Shown: positions 26,426 to 36,833 of the stretch, piece by piece
Position numbering within the stretch: the stretch's first letter is position 1
Layout of the letters: each line of letters starts with the position of its first letter
Assembly (NCBI GenBank): GCA_017983955.1
Contig: JAGOAJ010000013.1
Span: 34,751 to 98,750 of the forward strand
Origin: Burkholderiaceae bacterium
GTDB taxonomy: Bacteria; Pseudomonadota; Gammaproteobacteria; Burkholderiales; Burkholderiaceae_B
Direction of reading: 5' to 3'
DNA length: 64,000 bases
Position numbers and translations under genes: made by a program
Notes under the pieces: generated by a model
The model's input: the letters and a program-made list of their open reading frames with translations, nothing else
What the model was told of the DNA's origin: nothing
Databases searched by the model: none

Positions 26426-27177
26426 GCCTGCTTTCAGTGAAAAACTTGCGCAAGTCGTTTGGCGGCAATCTGGCGGTGGATAGGGCCAGTTTTGACGTAA
26501 AACCGGGTGAGTTATTGGCCTTGATAGGTCCCAATGGGGCAGGCAAAACCACTATCTTTAATATGGTGGGTGGGCAGTTGCCGGCAACGCGCGGCTCGGT
26601 CAAATTGGATGGGACCGAGCTGCTGGGCTTGGCGCCGCGACAGATAGCGCGTCTGGGTGTGGGTCGTACCTTTCAGATCGCTGCAGCGTTTGGTTCGTTG
26701 ACGGTACTGGAAAACATACAGATGGCCTTTTTGGCCCACCATCGTCGTATTTTTTCATTCTGGACTCCGGCTGCCAAGCAATACGCCGAACGCGCGCGGC
26801 GTCTGCTGGATCAGGTGGGCATGGCTGACCAGGCGCAGCGTGCCTGCAGCGAACTGGCTTATGGTGACATTAAACGCATAGAGCTGGCGATGGCGTTGGC
26901 CATAGACCCTATGCTGTTGTTGATGGACGAACCCACCGCTGGGATGGCTCCGGGCGAGCGCCATGAACTGATGGCGTTGACACGGCAACTGGTGCAGGAA
27001 CGCAATATGGCTGTGTTGTTCACCGAGCACAGTATGGATGTTGTGTTTGCCTATGCAGACCGTATCATCGTGCTGGCGCGTGGCCAATTGGTGGCTGAAG
27101 GCAGCGCCGACTACATACGTCAGCACCCCAAGGTGCAGGAAGTCTATTTTGGGACAGGGAAGGCATTCGGTGGATAA
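26422..27177 (+). CDS. livG: HAAT transporter ATPase LivG (second system)
   Basis: A 251-residue ABC ATPase: Walker A GPNGAGKTTIFN, signature region CSELAYGDIKRIELAMALA (LivG-type, not LSGGQ), Walker B LLLMDEPTAGMAPGE and switch FTEHSMDVVF. The start ATG overlaps the fused permease stop (ATGA), and its end overlaps the livF GTG start by 8 bases. Energises the second HAAT system as a heterodimer with the LivF that follows. Confidence 0.93.
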   Translation: MSLLSVKNLRKSFGGNLAVDRASFDVKPGELLALIGPNGAGKTTIFNMVGGQLPATRGSVKLDGTELLGLAPRQIARLGVGRTFQIAAAFGSLTVLENIQMAFLAHHRRIFSFWTPAAKQYAERARRLLDQVGMADQAQRACSELAYGDIKRIELAMALAIDPMLLLMDEPTAGMAPGERHELMALTRQLVQERNMAVLFTEHSMDVVFAYADRIIVLARGQLVAEGSADYIRQHPKVQEVYFGTGKAFGG

Positions 27178-27904
27178 GACAGCCGCGTTACTTGAAGTGC
27201 AGGGACTGGATGCTTGGTATGGCTCGGCCCATATCCTTTTTGACATTGCCTTGCAGGTGGGGCGTGGTGAGGTGGTGGCCTTGATGGGGCGTAATGGTGC
27301 TGGTAAATCAACCACCTTGAAATCCATTATGGGTCTAATGGCCAGTAAACGGGGCAAGCTGTCCTTTATGGAGCAGGACATCAGTAGCCATCAACCCTAC
27401 CAGATTGCACGTTTGGGGCTGGGCTATGTGCCAGAAGACAGACGAGTTTTTGCTGACTTGACTGTGGCTGAGAATCTGGAAACTGGGCGACAACCCCAAC
27501 GGTTTTGGCCGGATGGCAGCCCTGTGCCTACCTGGACACCGCAGGCTTTATATACCTTGTTTCCTAACCTGGGCGCCATGCAAAACAGGTTAGGTGGGCA
27601 AATGAGCGGCGGTGAGCAGCAAATGCTATCCGTAGCCCGTAGCCTGATGGGTAACCCTAGTCTGGTGTTGCTGGACGAACCCTCTGAAGGGGTGGCGCCT
27701 ATTATTGTCGAGCAAATGGGGCATATGATCTTGGCCCTTAAAAATCAAGGCGTCAGTATTTTATTGTCCGAGCAAAATATACACTTTGCCGCTTGGGTCT
27801 CCGACCGTGCCTATGTGCTAGAAAAAGGTCAGATTCGGTATAGCGGCAGCATGGACGACTTGCTGGCGAATCAGGAAATACGTCGAGATTACCTGGCCTT
27901 GTAA
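27170..27904 (+). CDS. livF: HAAT transporter ATPase LivF (second system)
   Basis: A 244-residue ABC ATPase with ordinary Walker A (GRNGAGKSTTLKSIMGL), signature MSGGEQQMLSVARSL, Walker B LVLLDEPSEGVAP and SEQNIHFA at the switch. The start is GTG 27170, eight bases inside livG, with GGGACAGGGAAGG just upstream as ribosome site; the longer frame from 27038 lies inside livG and is rejected. It gives a useful contrast to the LivF at 1521-2237, whose Walker A lysine is an arginine. Confidence 0.92.
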   Translation: MDKTAALLEVQGLDAWYGSAHILFDIALQVGRGEVVALMGRNGAGKSTTLKSIMGLMASKRGKLSFMEQDISSHQPYQIARLGLGYVPEDRRVFADLTVAENLETGRQPQRFWPDGSPVPTWTPQALYTLFPNLGAMQNRLGGQMSGGEQQMLSVARSLMGNPSLVLLDEPSEGVAPIIVEQMGHMILALKNQGVSILLSEQNIHFAAWVSDRAYVLEKGQIRYSGSMDDLLANQEIRRDYLAL

Positions 27905-27974
27905 GTTCCTAGGTGGATGGGCATGCAACTTGCTGCAATTCAACTTGTATGTCCACACTCACCAAGGAACTGTC

Positions 27975-28400
27975 ATGATTAAAAAAGGATATGCTGTCTG
28001 GCAAGGCGGCATCAAGGATGGTGGCGGTACTATCTCTACCGGTACGGGCGTGTTGAATCAGGCCCCCTATGGCTACAAAGCGCGCTTTGAAGACGGGCCG
28101 GGTACGAATCCCGAAGAGTTGATTGCTGCGGCGCATGCTGCCTGCTTTTCTATGGCCTTGTCCTTGATGCTGGGCGAAGAGGGCTTTACCCCACAGAAAA
28201 TTGCGACTGAAGCGGCGGTGACGCTGTTAAAAGACGACACGGGCTTTACCATCACAGCCAGCCATCTAAGCGTGGTAGCCAACATCGCCGGCCTGGACCA
28301 GGCAAAATTTGATGCTATTGCCGGCAAGGCCAAGGAAGGCTGCCCAGTATCAAAGCTGCTTAATGCGAAAATCACCATGGATGCTACCTTGCACGCTTAG
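27975..28400 (+). CDS. OsmC-family peroxide reductase
   Basis: A 141-residue thiol peroxidase. The two redox cysteines are visible: AAHAACFSMALSLML (peroxidatic) and KEGCPVSKLL (resolving). The N-terminus KKGYAVWQGGIKDGGGTIST and the GPGTNPEELIAAAHA motif match the OsmC subgroup. It reduces organic hydroperoxides in the cytoplasm using a dithiol donor. ATG 27975 follows CAAGGAACTGTC; frames extending upstream to 27930 are rejected. Followed by an intrinsic terminator. Confidence 0.92.
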   Translation: MIKKGYAVWQGGIKDGGGTISTGTGVLNQAPYGYKARFEDGPGTNPEELIAAAHAACFSMALSLMLGEEGFTPQKIATEAAVTLLKDDTGFTITASHLSVVANIAGLDQAKFDAIAGKAKEGCPVSKLLNAKITMDATLHA

Positions 28401-28438
28401 CCAAGTCAGCGTTTGGCTGGGATTGCTTGTTGATAACA

Positions 28439-28463
28439 AACGGGACATTGTGGTCCCGTTTTT
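28439..28463 (+). terminator. Intrinsic terminator after osmC
   Basis: AACGGGAC (28439-28446) pairs with GTCCCGTT (28453-28460) and is followed by TTTTT. It ends the osmC message and also shows that helicase start codons inside it (28427) are not used. Confidence 0.85.
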
Positions 28464-28522
28464 ACGTAGTAATGCTGACGCGTGTCCGGCATAAGCCAAG
28501 TAGTCTGTATGGTCCTGATGCA

Positions 28523-30601
28523 ATGGACACCAGTATGGCTATCCCGAGACCGCTACCGAAACAAGAACCAACGACGTGCAGTAAGGAAGACAAGGCTGAT
28601 CGGATACAGCGTGAAATTACACGTCACCAGCATTACTTTGCCACGGTAGAAAAATCCCCCCTGACTGCCGAGCAATGCGTGGCCACGGTTGCCATGCCAG
28701 ACCGTATGTTATTGGTGGCGGCGGCTGGTTCGGGCAAGACGTCGGTGATGGTCGCGAAAGTAGGGTACGCATTATTGACCAGGCAGCAGCAGGCTGATCA
28801 CATACTGGTGCTAGCTTTTAATAGCAAGGCCGCCCAGGAATTGCAGGACCGTATACAGACTCGTTTGCGTCACCTGATCCCAGTCGGGCAGCAGGTTAAA
28901 ACCAAAACCTTTCATGCCTTGGGGCTGGAAATCATCAGTTCCGTTCAGGGGGCTAGACCGACTGTGGCTAGCAGCACGGCAATGTCGGCGTTGGCAGAAA
29001 AGGTATCGTTAAATGACTTGATCAAGCGTTCCCTGAACCAGGACTCTGTATTTGCAGAGCAGTGGCTATTATTTCGCCTTTTTTACTGCCGCGAGTTACG
29101 TAACCCAGTCAGTTTCAAGACACGCAGGCAGTGGCTAGCTTTTGTGCGAGCAAACGGTAGCGGTCAAGGACGTCGCCTGGGTTTCTTGAGCTTGAACGGC
29201 GAAATGCTTAAGTCGCAATGCGAATTGGCGGTTGCCAATTGGCTGTATATGCAGGGTGTGGCTTATAAATACACCCGTGTGCCAGAGGAGCAGGGCTTAA
29301 GGTTCTGGCGTCAGCGCAGGCAGTTTGGTTTTTTGTTGAGCCATAGTCAGTGTTGGGTGCTGGTATTGGACCACGCTAGCCAGGCTGATGGCGCATTGCC
29401 TGTCACGCTGGCGGGCAAGGTATTACACCTCTCATTTGACGATATGGTGTCGGGGCGTTTGTTCAGCGTGTTGCGTACCGCCTTGTCAGCCTGGGATCAG
29501 CCTTTGCAGCCGCGCACAGGGGATCACATGATGCAGCGCCTGGGCGGCGACATGAGTACCGACGAATTGGCGTTATTAAACGCCTTCATTCATCATGCAC
29601 GCTCTAACGCCTTAGGCGTGGATGACTTGCGCGTGCAGGCAGCCAGGCATGTGCAGGCTGACAGGGCTGGCGTGTTGACTGGCTTTCTAGCGGCTGTGCT
29701 GAAGGCACATGCTTGCCAATTGGCGCAAAGTAATCAGTTGGACTTCCAGGAAATGATTAGTCGCGCTAGCCGCTATGTAGCTGAGGGGCGCTATATCCAT
29801 CCCTATAGTTTGATACTGGTGGACGAGTTTCAGGATACATCCCAGGCTAGCGCTGTTCTGATCAAGGCCATGCTGCAGCAAAGCACCAGATGCAAGCTAT
29901 TCGCGGTGGGCGATGACTGGCAGTCCATCTACCGCTTCGCGGGCGCGGACACCCGGCTGTTTACCCACTTTGAAGATTATTTTGGACGGGCTGATACCCA
30001 CTTTCTGAGCGCCAGCTTTCGTTTTAATCAAGGGATTGCTGATGTGGCCACTAAATTTATACAGCATAATCCTGGCCAGATAAAAAAACAGGTCAGGGCC
30101 AGGGAGACCGACAGGGCGGACAGCGTTGTCATACTACGCTATGACAATCACGCGGAAATGATGTCGGCGTGTGTCCACTGCTTGCATGACATACAGCAAG
30201 AAGTCAGCGGTTTAACACGTGCGACGGTGTACATCCTGGGACGATATCGTCATCAGCGGCCGACAGAATTGGAGCAGTGGCAAATGCGTTATCCGGGGCT
30301 AGACCTGACATTCAAAACCATGCATGCCGCCAAGGGTCTGGAGGCGGATTATGTGTTGGTTCTGGGGCTGCATGGCGGGCGCTATGCCTTTCCGTCACAG
30401 ATAGACGGCGACCCTTTATTGCAACTAGTAATGCCTAAGGCGGAAGCCTGGCCGGACGCCGAAGAACGTCGCTTGTTTTATGTCGCCATGACGCGAGCCC
30501 GACACAAGCTATATCTGATTGCCAGCGCGCAAGCGCCATCCAGATTTGTGACCGAGCTCGCGAGTTATCCTGGCGTGCTGGATGCAGGCAGTATTACCTA
30601 G
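28523..30601 (+). CDS. HelD-like UvrD/Rep-superfamily DNA helicase with degenerate insert
   Basis: About 692 residues from ATG 28523 (ATG 28472 is possible). SF1A motifs: Q-motif region [13 protein letters not shown], Walker [20 protein letters not shown], Ia [87 protein letters not shown] and [19 protein letters not shown]. These follow E. coli HelD (helicase IV) closely, but HelD's N-terminal about 190 residues are mostly missing. Between motifs Ia and II there is an insert ([19 protein letters not shown]) that resembles the nuclease-like insert of related helicases with its acidic residues lost. Its stop overlaps the minE stop on the other strand by 4 bases. Confidence 0.82.
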   Translation: MDTSMAIPRPLPKQEPTTCSKEDKADRIQREITRHQHYFATVEKSPLTAEQCVATVAMPDRMLLVAAAGSGKTSVMVAKVGYALLTRQQQADHILVLAFNSKAAQELQDRIQTRLRHLIPVGQQVKTKTFHALGLEIISSVQGARPTVASSTAMSALAEKVSLNDLIKRSLNQDSVFAEQWLLFRLFYCRELRNPVSFKTRRQWLAFVRANGSGQGRRLGFLSLNGEMLKSQCELAVANWLYMQGVAYKYTRVPEEQGLRFWRQRRQFGFLLSHSQCWVLVLDHASQADGALPVTLAGKVLHLSFDDMVSGRLFSVLRTALSAWDQPLQPRTGDHMMQRLGGDMSTDELALLNAFIHHARSNALGVDDLRVQAARHVQADRAGVLTGFLAAVLKAHACQLAQSNQLDFQEMISRASRYVAEGRYIHPYSLILVDEFQDTSQASAVLIKAMLQQSTRCKLFAVGDDWQSIYRFAGADTRLFTHFEDYFGRADTHFLSASFRFNQGIADVATKFIQHNPGQIKKQVRARETDRADSVVILRYDNHAEMMSACVHCLHDIQQEVSGLTRATVYILGRYRHQRPTELEQWQMRYPGLDLTFKTMHAAKGLEADYVLVLGLHGGRYAFPSQIDGDPLLQLVMPKAEAWPDAEERRLFYVAMTRARHKLYLIASAQAPSRFVTELASYPGVLDAGSIT

Positions 30602-30861
30602 CTTCCGGCAGCCTGGGGCATCTCGATTTTGACCTCTAGAATTTCCAGAGAGTCTTGTCTGTCCAGATTGACTTTGATGTCTTCAGGATTGATTTTGACG
30701 TATCTGGAAATAACTTCGACCAGTTCTTTTTGCAGCTGCGGCAGGTAATCCGGTGCTATACCTGTGCCACGTTCGTTGATCAATATCAGTTGCAAGCGGT
30801 CTTTAGCAACGCTAGCCGAGGTTTTTTTACTCCCTCGTAGAAAAGATAGGAAGGACATCAT
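30598..30861 (-). CDS. minE: Cell division topological specificity factor MinE
   Basis: An 87-residue protein: N-terminal membrane/MinD-contact segment [23 protein letters not shown], the anti-MinCD helix [10 protein letters not shown], and the C-terminal dimerisation domain [21 protein letters not shown]. It drives MinD off the membrane at midcell so that the division septum forms only there. Its start abuts the minD stop (1-base overlap region at 30861). Either of two consecutive ATGs may be used. Confidence 0.96.
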   Translation of the reverse strand: MMSFLSFLRGSKKTSASVAKDRLQLILINERGTGIAPDYLPQLQKELVEVISRYVKINPEDIKVNLDRQDSLEILEVKIEMPQAAGS

Positions 30862-31676
30862 TATTTCCCCCCGAACATGCGCTTGAATAGGCCAGGCTTG
30901 GCATAATCAACAAAGCGCAGGGTTTTTTCTTCACCCAGATAGCGGGCGACCACGTCCTGATAGGCTTGCGATACGTCGGTTTCACGCATATGGATAGCGG
31001 CTATCCCCTGGTTAGAAGCCTGTAATACGGTTTCTGATTCGGGGGTGACGCCAATAAGCTTGATGCGCAGTATGTCTTCGATATCCTTGAGTGACAACAT
31101 CTCACCTTCGGCCACCCGTTTGGGGCAGTAGCGTGTCAACAGCAAAAATTCTTTGATGGGTTCGTCGCCACGTTCGGCGCGGCGTGATTTCGCCGACAAG
31201 ATACCCAGTATGCGGTCCGAGTCGCGTACCGACGAGACTTCCGGGTTGGTAACTACCAGGGCGTCATCTGCAAAGTAGGCAGCCATCAAGGCACCAGTTT
31301 CTATACCAGCAGGCGAGTCGCAGACAATGTAGTCAAAGCCCATGTCAGCTAATTCGACCAAGATTTTTTCTACGCCTTCGCGAGTCAGGGCATCTTTGTC
31401 GCGCGTTTGCGAGGCGGGCAAAATGAACAGGTTTTCTAGTTGTTTGTCGCGTATCAAGGCCTGGTTCAGGCTGGCTTCGCCCTGTATGACGTTGACAAAG
31501 TCATAGACGACGCGACGCTCGCATCCCATGACCAGATCCAGGTTGCGCAAACCAACGTCAAAATCGATAACTACGGTTTTATGGCCACGCATGGCCAGTC
31601 CGGATGAAAAGCTGGCGCTGGTAGTCGTTTTACCCACCCCGCCTTTTCCGGAGGTCACTACAACAATTCGTGCCAT
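30861..31676 (-). CDS. minD: Septum site-determining ATPase MinD
   Basis: A 271-residue deviant-Walker ATPase. [15 protein letters not shown] is the P-loop, [21 protein letters not shown] and [11 protein letters not shown] are the MinD switch regions, and the C-terminal amphipathic helix ([12 protein letters not shown]) anchors it to the membrane. It recruits MinC and oscillates with MinE. Lies between minC (108 bp upstream) and minE. The gap to minC is larger than usual and could hold a secondary promoter. Confidence 0.97.
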   Translation of the reverse strand: MARIVVVTSGKGGVGKTTTSASFSSGLAMRGHKTVVIDFDVGLRNLDLVMGCERRVVYDFVNVIQGEASLNQALIRDKQLENLFILPASQTRDKDALTREGVEKILVELADMGFDYIVCDSPAGIETGALMAAYFADDALVVTNPEVSSVRDSDRILGILSAKSRRAERGDEPIKEFLLLTRYCPKRVAEGEMLSLKDIEDILRIKLIGVTPESETVLQASNQGIAAIHMRETDVSQAYQDVVARYLGEEKTLRFVDYAKPGLFKRMFGGK

Positions 31677-31784
31677 GACGATGAAATTCCTTTAGTGTGT
31701 TTTAGGGCCACGTAATCGTAATGCATAAAGCAGTGTGATAGAGGTGACAGAAGGTTTCAGAAAAGTGCTTATGCATCAAGGAGC

Positions 31785-32582
31785 TTACTTACCTAGCTCC
31801 GTCAGTTTCAGGCTATCGCCCTCTAGGTGCACAATAACAGGCTGGTTATGCAGGTTGTCCGTTAGCTTGGCTTCAATGACGCGGTACACGCCAGCAATCG
31901 CTAACAGTTCAGGGTCTAGCTGGGTAGTAAAGATACGTGCGCTGGCATCGCCGCGTGCGCCAGCCATGGCTTTGCCACGCAAAGGGCCGTAGACATGAAT
32001 ATTGCCGTCGGCGATAACTTCGGCGCCTTGGCTGACCATGCCGATAACGATCAGGTCGGTGTCGCGTGCGTAAATACGCTGTCCCGAACGTAGGGGACGG
32101 TTGATGATCATGGCAGCAGGTGCGACGGCTGGGGGTTGCGCTGGACCAGGTTTTGCAGCTGTGCTGGCTGGTGCCTTGGTTTTGGCGCTACCACTTTTGG
32201 GCGGCGCAACCACGGGGACTTCCTGGTCGGGGGCAGGGGTACTGACTGGCCGGGGTGCAGGATTCGCCAGATCGACCTCTGGTAAGCCCTGTGCCTTGGC
32301 GGCCAGAAGGTTCTGACCGCTGGCTACCACACCGACCGGATGCAACTTATGGGCTTGCAGGCTGGCGATCAGAGCTGCCCAGTCTATGGGCTGCTCTATG
32401 GCGCTGGCATCGATGACCACCGTTTCATTTTCAAAGAAAGCACTGGCCTCGCGCATGCGCTGATCCAGGGCACTGGTCAGTTGCTGTAAATCAGGGCTGT
32501 GTAGCACCACGCGTACGGTGTAAAGAGTTGCGCTTTTGAAGTCTAGCGCTAAGGATTTTTTAGAGGTGGTGGTATCTTTCAC
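31785..32582 (-). CDS. minC: Septum site-determining protein MinC
   Basis: A 265-residue FtsZ antagonist. The N-terminal domain ([20 protein letters not shown]) is followed by a Pro/Ala-rich linker ([21 protein letters not shown] and [19 protein letters not shown]), and then the C-terminal beta-helix domain with [37 protein letters not shown] and [17 protein letters not shown]. The linker is long for the family. Its ATG overlaps the glnS stop codon by 4 bases, so it may be translated from a glnS-minC message. Confidence 0.95.
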   Translation of the reverse strand: MKDTTTSKKSLALDFKSATLYTVRVVLHSPDLQQLTSALDQRMREASAFFENETVVIDASAIEQPIDWAALIASLQAHKLHPVGVVASGQNLLAAKAQGLPEVDLANPAPRPVSTPAPDQEVPVVAPPKSGSAKTKAPASTAAKPGPAQPPAVAPAAMIINRPLRSGQRIYARDTDLIVIGMVSQGAEVIADGNIHVYGPLRGKAMAGARGDASARIFTTQLDPELLAIAGVYRVIEAKLTDNLHNQPVIVHLEGDSLKLTELGK

Positions 32583-34372
32583 TGCCAGGTGTCCCTAAGC
32601 GTAATAGCACGGTTGATAACGGGTTTTTCGGGGGTGGAGTCTTCGCGGTCAGCCACGAAGTAACCCAGGCGTTCGAACTGCCAACAGGCTTCTGGCGTGG
32701 CCTGCGTGCCGGGTTCCAGCCAGCCTTGTACAGTTTGGAAGGAGTTCGGGTTGATGGCTTGCAGGAAATCCTTGTCGCCGGCATCCGGGTGGGCATCGCT
32801 GAATAGGCGGTCGTAGAGGCGAATTTCAGCCGACACGGCATGAGCCGCGCTGACCCAGGTGATATTACCCTTGACCTTGACCGAGTCGGCGCCAGGCGTG
32901 CCGCTTTTGGTGTCGGGTAGGTATTCGGCATGGACTTCGATCACGTTGCCCTCGTCATCCTTGACGCAACCGGTGCAACGTACGATATAGCCGTATTTAA
33001 GGCGTACGGTGTTGCCTGGAAACAGACGGAAGTATTTTTTGGGCGGATCTTCGCGGAAATCGTCCCGTTCTATAAGCAATTCACTCGACAGCGGAAATTC
33101 GCGCTGTCCTGCATCCGGGTCGTGGGGATTGCGCGGAGCATGACATAGTTCGGTCTGGTCTTGCGGATAGTTGGTCAATACCAGGCGTATGGGATCCAAT
33201 ATAGCCACGGCGCGATCGGCCTTGGGGTCCAGATCGTCGCGTAAAGCCTGTTCCAGCGTGCTGTAGTCTATGTTTTGATTGGCTTTGGAAACGCCCAGAC
33301 GCTCACAAAACCGGCGTATGGACGATGGCGTATAGCCACGGCGACGTAAACCAGCCAATGTAGGCAAGCGTGGATCGTCCCAGCCATTGACATGGCCATC
33401 TTGCACCAGTTGTAGCAGCTTGCGCTTACTGGTGACCACATAGCTAAGATTCATGCGCGAGAATTCGTACTGCTGGGGCAGGGGTTCAGCCAGCTGACCC
33501 AGCTCTACCAGGCGATGAAGTATCCAGTCGTAATAGGGGCGTTGGTCTTCAAATTCCAGGGTGCATAGGCTATGGGTAATGCCTTCCAGCGCGTCTTCGA
33601 CGGGATGGGCCCAGGAGTACATGGGGTAGATGCACCAGTCAGTGCCTGTACGGTGATGTTCGACATGGCGTATGCGGTACATGACAGGATCACGCATATT
33701 GATATTGGGCGAGCCCATATCGATTTTGGCGCGCAAGGCCATGCTGCCGTCAGGGTGCTTGCCATCACGCATTTCGTGCAGCAGGCGCAGGGACTCTTCC
33801 ACAGGGCGGTCGCGCCAGGGGGAGTTGCTGCCTTTTTCAGTCAGCGTGCCACGGGTGGCCCGCATTTCGTCGGCCGATTGCTGGTCTACATAGGCATGGC
33901 CCGCGGCAACCAGGGCCAGCGCGAAGTCAAACATATAGCCAAAGTAGTCACTAGCGAAGTAGCAATTGTCTTCGCCCTGGTATTGCCATTCAAACCCCAG
34001 CCACTTAACCATTTCAATAATGGCTTTGACGTATTCGTCTTCTTCTTTTTCGGGGTTGGTGTCGTCAAAACGCAAATGGCAGGCACCAAGATAGTCGTGG
34101 GCCAGGCCAAAGTTCAGGCATATGCTTTTGGCATGGCCCAAGTGCAAATACCCATTGGGTTCTGGCGGGAAGCGTGTACGTATCCGCGCCGGATCGGCCT
34201 GGCCTTGCGATTGGACGGAAGCAGGCCCGGGTTTGCCTGCCCAACGCTTGTCGGCATAACGGCCAGCAGCCAGGTCATTGTCGATAATAGTGCGCAGAAA
34301 ATTGGACACCGCAGGAGGATTAGGCACAGAAGTCATATGGAAATCAGGGAAGTCATCAGTTGAAGTATGCAT
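32579..34372 (-). CDS. glnS: Glutaminyl-tRNA synthetase
   Basis: A 597-residue class I synthetase. [20 protein letters not shown] holds the HIGH motif (HLGH), [10 protein letters not shown] follows, and the KMSKS equivalent is [10 protein letters not shown]. The C-terminal anticodon-binding beta-barrels include [19 protein letters not shown]. It charges tRNA-Gln in the cytoplasm. ATG 34372 is used here, ATG 34336 (MTSVPNPPA) is an alternative. It is divergent from the CydA-like gene over 74 bp and overlaps minC by 4 bases, an unexpected coupling of translation and division genes. Confidence 0.96.
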   Translation of the reverse strand: MHTSTDDFPDFHMTSVPNPPAVSNFLRTIIDNDLAAGRYADKRWAGKPGPASVQSQGQADPARIRTRFPPEPNGYLHLGHAKSICLNFGLAHDYLGACHLRFDDTNPEKEEDEYVKAIIEMVKWLGFEWQYQGEDNCYFASDYFGYMFDFALALVAAGHAYVDQQSADEMRATRGTLTEKGSNSPWRDRPVEESLRLLHEMRDGKHPDGSMALRAKIDMGSPNINMRDPVMYRIRHVEHHRTGTDWCIYPMYSWAHPVEDALEGITHSLCTLEFEDQRPYYDWILHRLVELGQLAEPLPQQYEFSRMNLSYVVTSKRKLLQLVQDGHVNGWDDPRLPTLAGLRRRGYTPSSIRRFCERLGVSKANQNIDYSTLEQALRDDLDPKADRAVAILDPIRLVLTNYPQDQTELCHAPRNPHDPDAGQREFPLSSELLIERDDFREDPPKKYFRLFPGNTVRLKYGYIVRCTGCVKDDEGNVIEVHAEYLPDTKSGTPGADSVKVKGNITWVSAAHAVSAEIRLYDRLFSDAHPDAGDKDFLQAINPNSFQTVQGWLEPGTQATPEACWQFERLGYFVADREDSTPEKPVINRAITLRDTWQ

Positions 34373-34446
34373 TTTGCCACGTTCGGGGTGAATTGCCTGC
34401 GTATTCCAGGCAGAAACATCGAACTGGCTCTAAACTACTGCCTATT

Positions 34447-35787
34447 ATGACGTACTCGACATTATGGCTGGCCCAAACTCAGTTTTTCACTAGCCTGGGA
34501 TTCATGTTGTTGTTCCTGGCACTAGAGCTGGGCTTGGCCTGGGTGCTGCTGTATTTTAAGCTGCGCGCCCTAGGCCGGAATCCGAGTGTGTGGACCGCAG
34601 CCTACCGTTTTTGGGTAAGGGTGTTTGCCCTGGCCTTTGTCTTAAGCTTTGCAGCCAGTCTGCCAGTGCTGATACAACTGGGTACGTTATGGCCTGGCCT
34701 GATCAGCAAAATTGGCGATATTGCCGGGCCGTTGCTGGCGTCCGCGATGTTGTCCGCCTTTGTGTTCAAGTCCTGCTTTCTGGGGGCCATGTTGTTTGGG
34801 CAGCGCCGCTTGTCGTCGGCGGCTCATGTCGTGGTGGTAGCCTTGGTGGCAGTAGGGGTGGCCATCAGTACCTTTTTCTTGCTGGTCTTGCTGTCTTGGA
34901 TGCATACGCCGGACGGCGCCACCCTTATCAACAATCAGTATGTGATCAGCGATGGCTGGCGGGTCGTGTTCAATTCTGCCTTGCCTTGGTATGCCGCGTT
35001 GTTCGTACTGGTCAGCTTTCTAACGGTCGGTTTTCTGATGATGGGGGTGGTGGCCGTGCAGTCGCAACGCCACCCTATAGATATCAGCGATCGTTTGGTG
35101 GTGAAAACAGGCTTATACCTGGTCGCCGCTGCGTTAGTGTTACAGGTGTTCGCAGTCGCCGGCACAGGCTATGTGACGGCCAGTCACCAGCCTGCCAGGG
35201 CGGCGGCCACGGCAGGTTATTGGCACAGTGGTGGGACGCCTGATCTGGTGCTGTTTGGCTTGCCTGATACCCAGCAGGGTGTGAACCACAAGGCCTGGAG
35301 CTGGCCTGGCGCCAGCGCGCCGTGGTTAGGTCACAATCCCCAGGGGCAATGGCGTGGGCTGGATCAGTTTGCAGGTATGCAGCCTCCGGTGGCCCTGACC
35401 TTCTGGTCATTTCGGATCGCTGTGCTGACCGGCATAGCGATGATGCTGGCCACACTGCTGGGACTATGGAAGCTGCGGCGCGTTGATTATGATCCTGGCG
35501 TGTTGACCCAGTCTTTTCGGCGGGTGCTGGGCGGCATGGCATTTTCCGGCTGGGTGATGCTGTTGTCTGGCTTAGCGTGGTTACTGTTTGGCGCTTTACC
35601 CTATGCCGTGACTGGCACCATCACCTTAAGCGAAGTCGCGGTCAGCAGTTCATTTGAAGCGTTGCTGGCGGGGTATATGGGGTATTTGGCTGTCTACGGC
35701 GTTTTGCTAATTGGCTTCTTCCAATTGCTGGGACACATTGTCAGGTATGGGGTCGTGCCAATTGCCAGGCGCAGGGGGCGTGCATGA
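34447..35787 (+). CDS. CydA-like membrane protein lacking canonical haem ligands
   Basis: A 446-residue protein with about nine helices that can be aligned by eye with cytochrome bd subunit I over its length: AQTQFFTSLGFMLLF, the GDIAGPLL region, FGLPDTQQGVNHK, TFWSFRIAVLTG and the last helices. Yet the key positions differ. Against E. coli numbering, His19 is Met20, Glu99 is Ala100, Glu107 is Lys108, His186 is Asn176, Met393 (FRIMV) is Ala (FRIAV), Glu445 is Leu and GRQPW is GALPY. The Q-loop is short. It is therefore unlikely to bind haems as a normal bd oxidase does. ATG 34447 gives the family N-terminus. It overlaps cydB-like by 4 bases. Confidence 0.82.
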   Translation: MTYSTLWLAQTQFFTSLGFMLLFLALELGLAWVLLYFKLRALGRNPSVWTAAYRFWVRVFALAFVLSFAASLPVLIQLGTLWPGLISKIGDIAGPLLASAMLSAFVFKSCFLGAMLFGQRRLSSAAHVVVVALVAVGVAISTFFLLVLLSWMHTPDGATLINNQYVISDGWRVVFNSALPWYAALFVLVSFLTVGFLMMGVVAVQSQRHPIDISDRLVVKTGLYLVAAALVLQVFAVAGTGYVTASHQPARAAATAGYWHSGGTPDLVLFGLPDTQQGVNHKAWSWPGASAPWLGHNPQGQWRGLDQFAGMQPPVALTFWSFRIAVLTGIAMMLATLLGLWKLRRVDYDPGVLTQSFRRVLGGMAFSGWVMLLSGLAWLLFGALPYAVTGTITLSEVAVSSSFEALLAGYMGYLAVYGVLLIGFFQLLGHIVRYGVVPIARRRGRA

Positions 35788-36833
35788 TAGATTCATTGGC
35801 GATAGCCTTGGGGCTGGGTTCTCAGGATCCGGCGTTCTGGATGCCTTTGGTATTCATGGCCTTGTTTTTTGCGATCATCGTGGCTGGCACCGTGCTGGAT
35901 GGCTTCGATATCGGCGTGGGTTGCCTGGCCTTGTTTGCGCCGGTTGAATTGCGCCCGCGCATGTTGTCCTTGCTTAGCCCTTGGCGAGACGCCAATGAGT
36001 TTTGGTTGTTTTTGGGTTTAGGGCTGTTTATTGCTGCCTTCCCGCTAGCCTGGGGGCCGGTGATGCAAGCCATGCATTTACCCATGAGCCTGTTGGCTAT
36101 GGGCGTGCTGCTGCGTTCTGCTTGTTTTGAGCTGCGTCTGCGTGCGCCGGTCGAACAGCAGTCGCGTTGGCTGATAGGTTTTGCTCTGGGGTCCTGGCTG
36201 ACCGCCATGGCGCATGGGTTTTTGCTGGCCCAAGTGGTAGTTAACTACCAATATGATGGTGGCAATTTGTGGTTCAGTATTTTTCTGGGCTTTTGCGCTA
36301 TAGCCGCCTACTGTTTGCTGGGAGCTACCTGGCTGATTATGCGTGTGTCTGGTGAACTCAGGGTACGTGCCGTCATGTGGGGACGTCGGGCTGTGCGCTG
36401 GGCGGCCGCCGGGGCGGTAGGGGTGTCTGTAGTTTTGGCCTTTGCTAACTCTGGCATATTCCTTAAATGGAGCGATGGCCCGCAATGGCCCTATGTGATG
36501 GCTTTATGGACCTTGCTGTTGGCCTGTTTCATTACCGTAGAAATGAGCTTGCAACGCATGATCAATAGCAGCTACAGAAATACCGCACTGCCATTTTTCA
36601 TGACCTTGATGGTGTTTTTGATCGTGCTGGGTGGCCTGGGCTACAGCTTTTTTCCGTATTTGATGCTGGACGACATCACTATCTGGGATGCTGCGGCATC
36701 GGTGGACTCCCTGCGACTGATACTGACCGCCACCGTGCTGGCCCTACCAGTGGCGCTGGTGTTTAATTTATGGGTGTATTGGCGCATGTTTGGCTTGTCC
36801 ATAGCGCCTACTCCGCCGCGTTTTGATGGCTAG
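35784..36833 (+). CDS. CydB-like membrane protein
   Basis: A 349-residue protein that aligns with cytochrome bd subunit II. VLDGFDIGVGCLALFAP is the family N-terminal motif and SPWRDANEFWLFLGLGLFIAAFPLAW matches the conserved second loop and helix, with the quinol-oxidase Asp retained. The end (FNLWVYWRMFGLSI) also matches. CydB carries no haem ligands itself, so its conservation says only that it packs against a CydA-like partner, here the divergent protein just upstream (4-base overlap). The ClcB-like gene starts 8 bases before its end. Confidence 0.85.
   Translation: MIDSLAIALGLGSQDPAFWMPLVFMALFFAIIVAGTVLDGFDIGVGCLALFAPVELRPRMLSLLSPWRDANEFWLFLGLGLFIAAFPLAWGPVMQAMHLPMSLLAMGVLLRSACFELRLRAPVEQQSRWLIGFALGSWLTAMAHGFLLAQVVVNYQYDGGNLWFSIFLGFCAIAAYCLLGATWLIMRVSGELRVRAVMWGRRAVRWAAAGAVGVSVVLAFANSGIFLKWSDGPQWPYVMALWTLLLACFITVEMSLQRMINSSYRNTALPFFMTLMVFLIVLGGLGYSFFPYLMLDDITIWDAAASVDSLRLILTATVLALPVALVFNLWVYWRMFGLSIAPTPPRFDG

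Noticed and set aside
34447-36833. Calling the pair a functional cytochrome bd oxidase
   Set aside because: The haem-ligand positions of CydA are replaced, so only homology is asserted, not oxidase activity.
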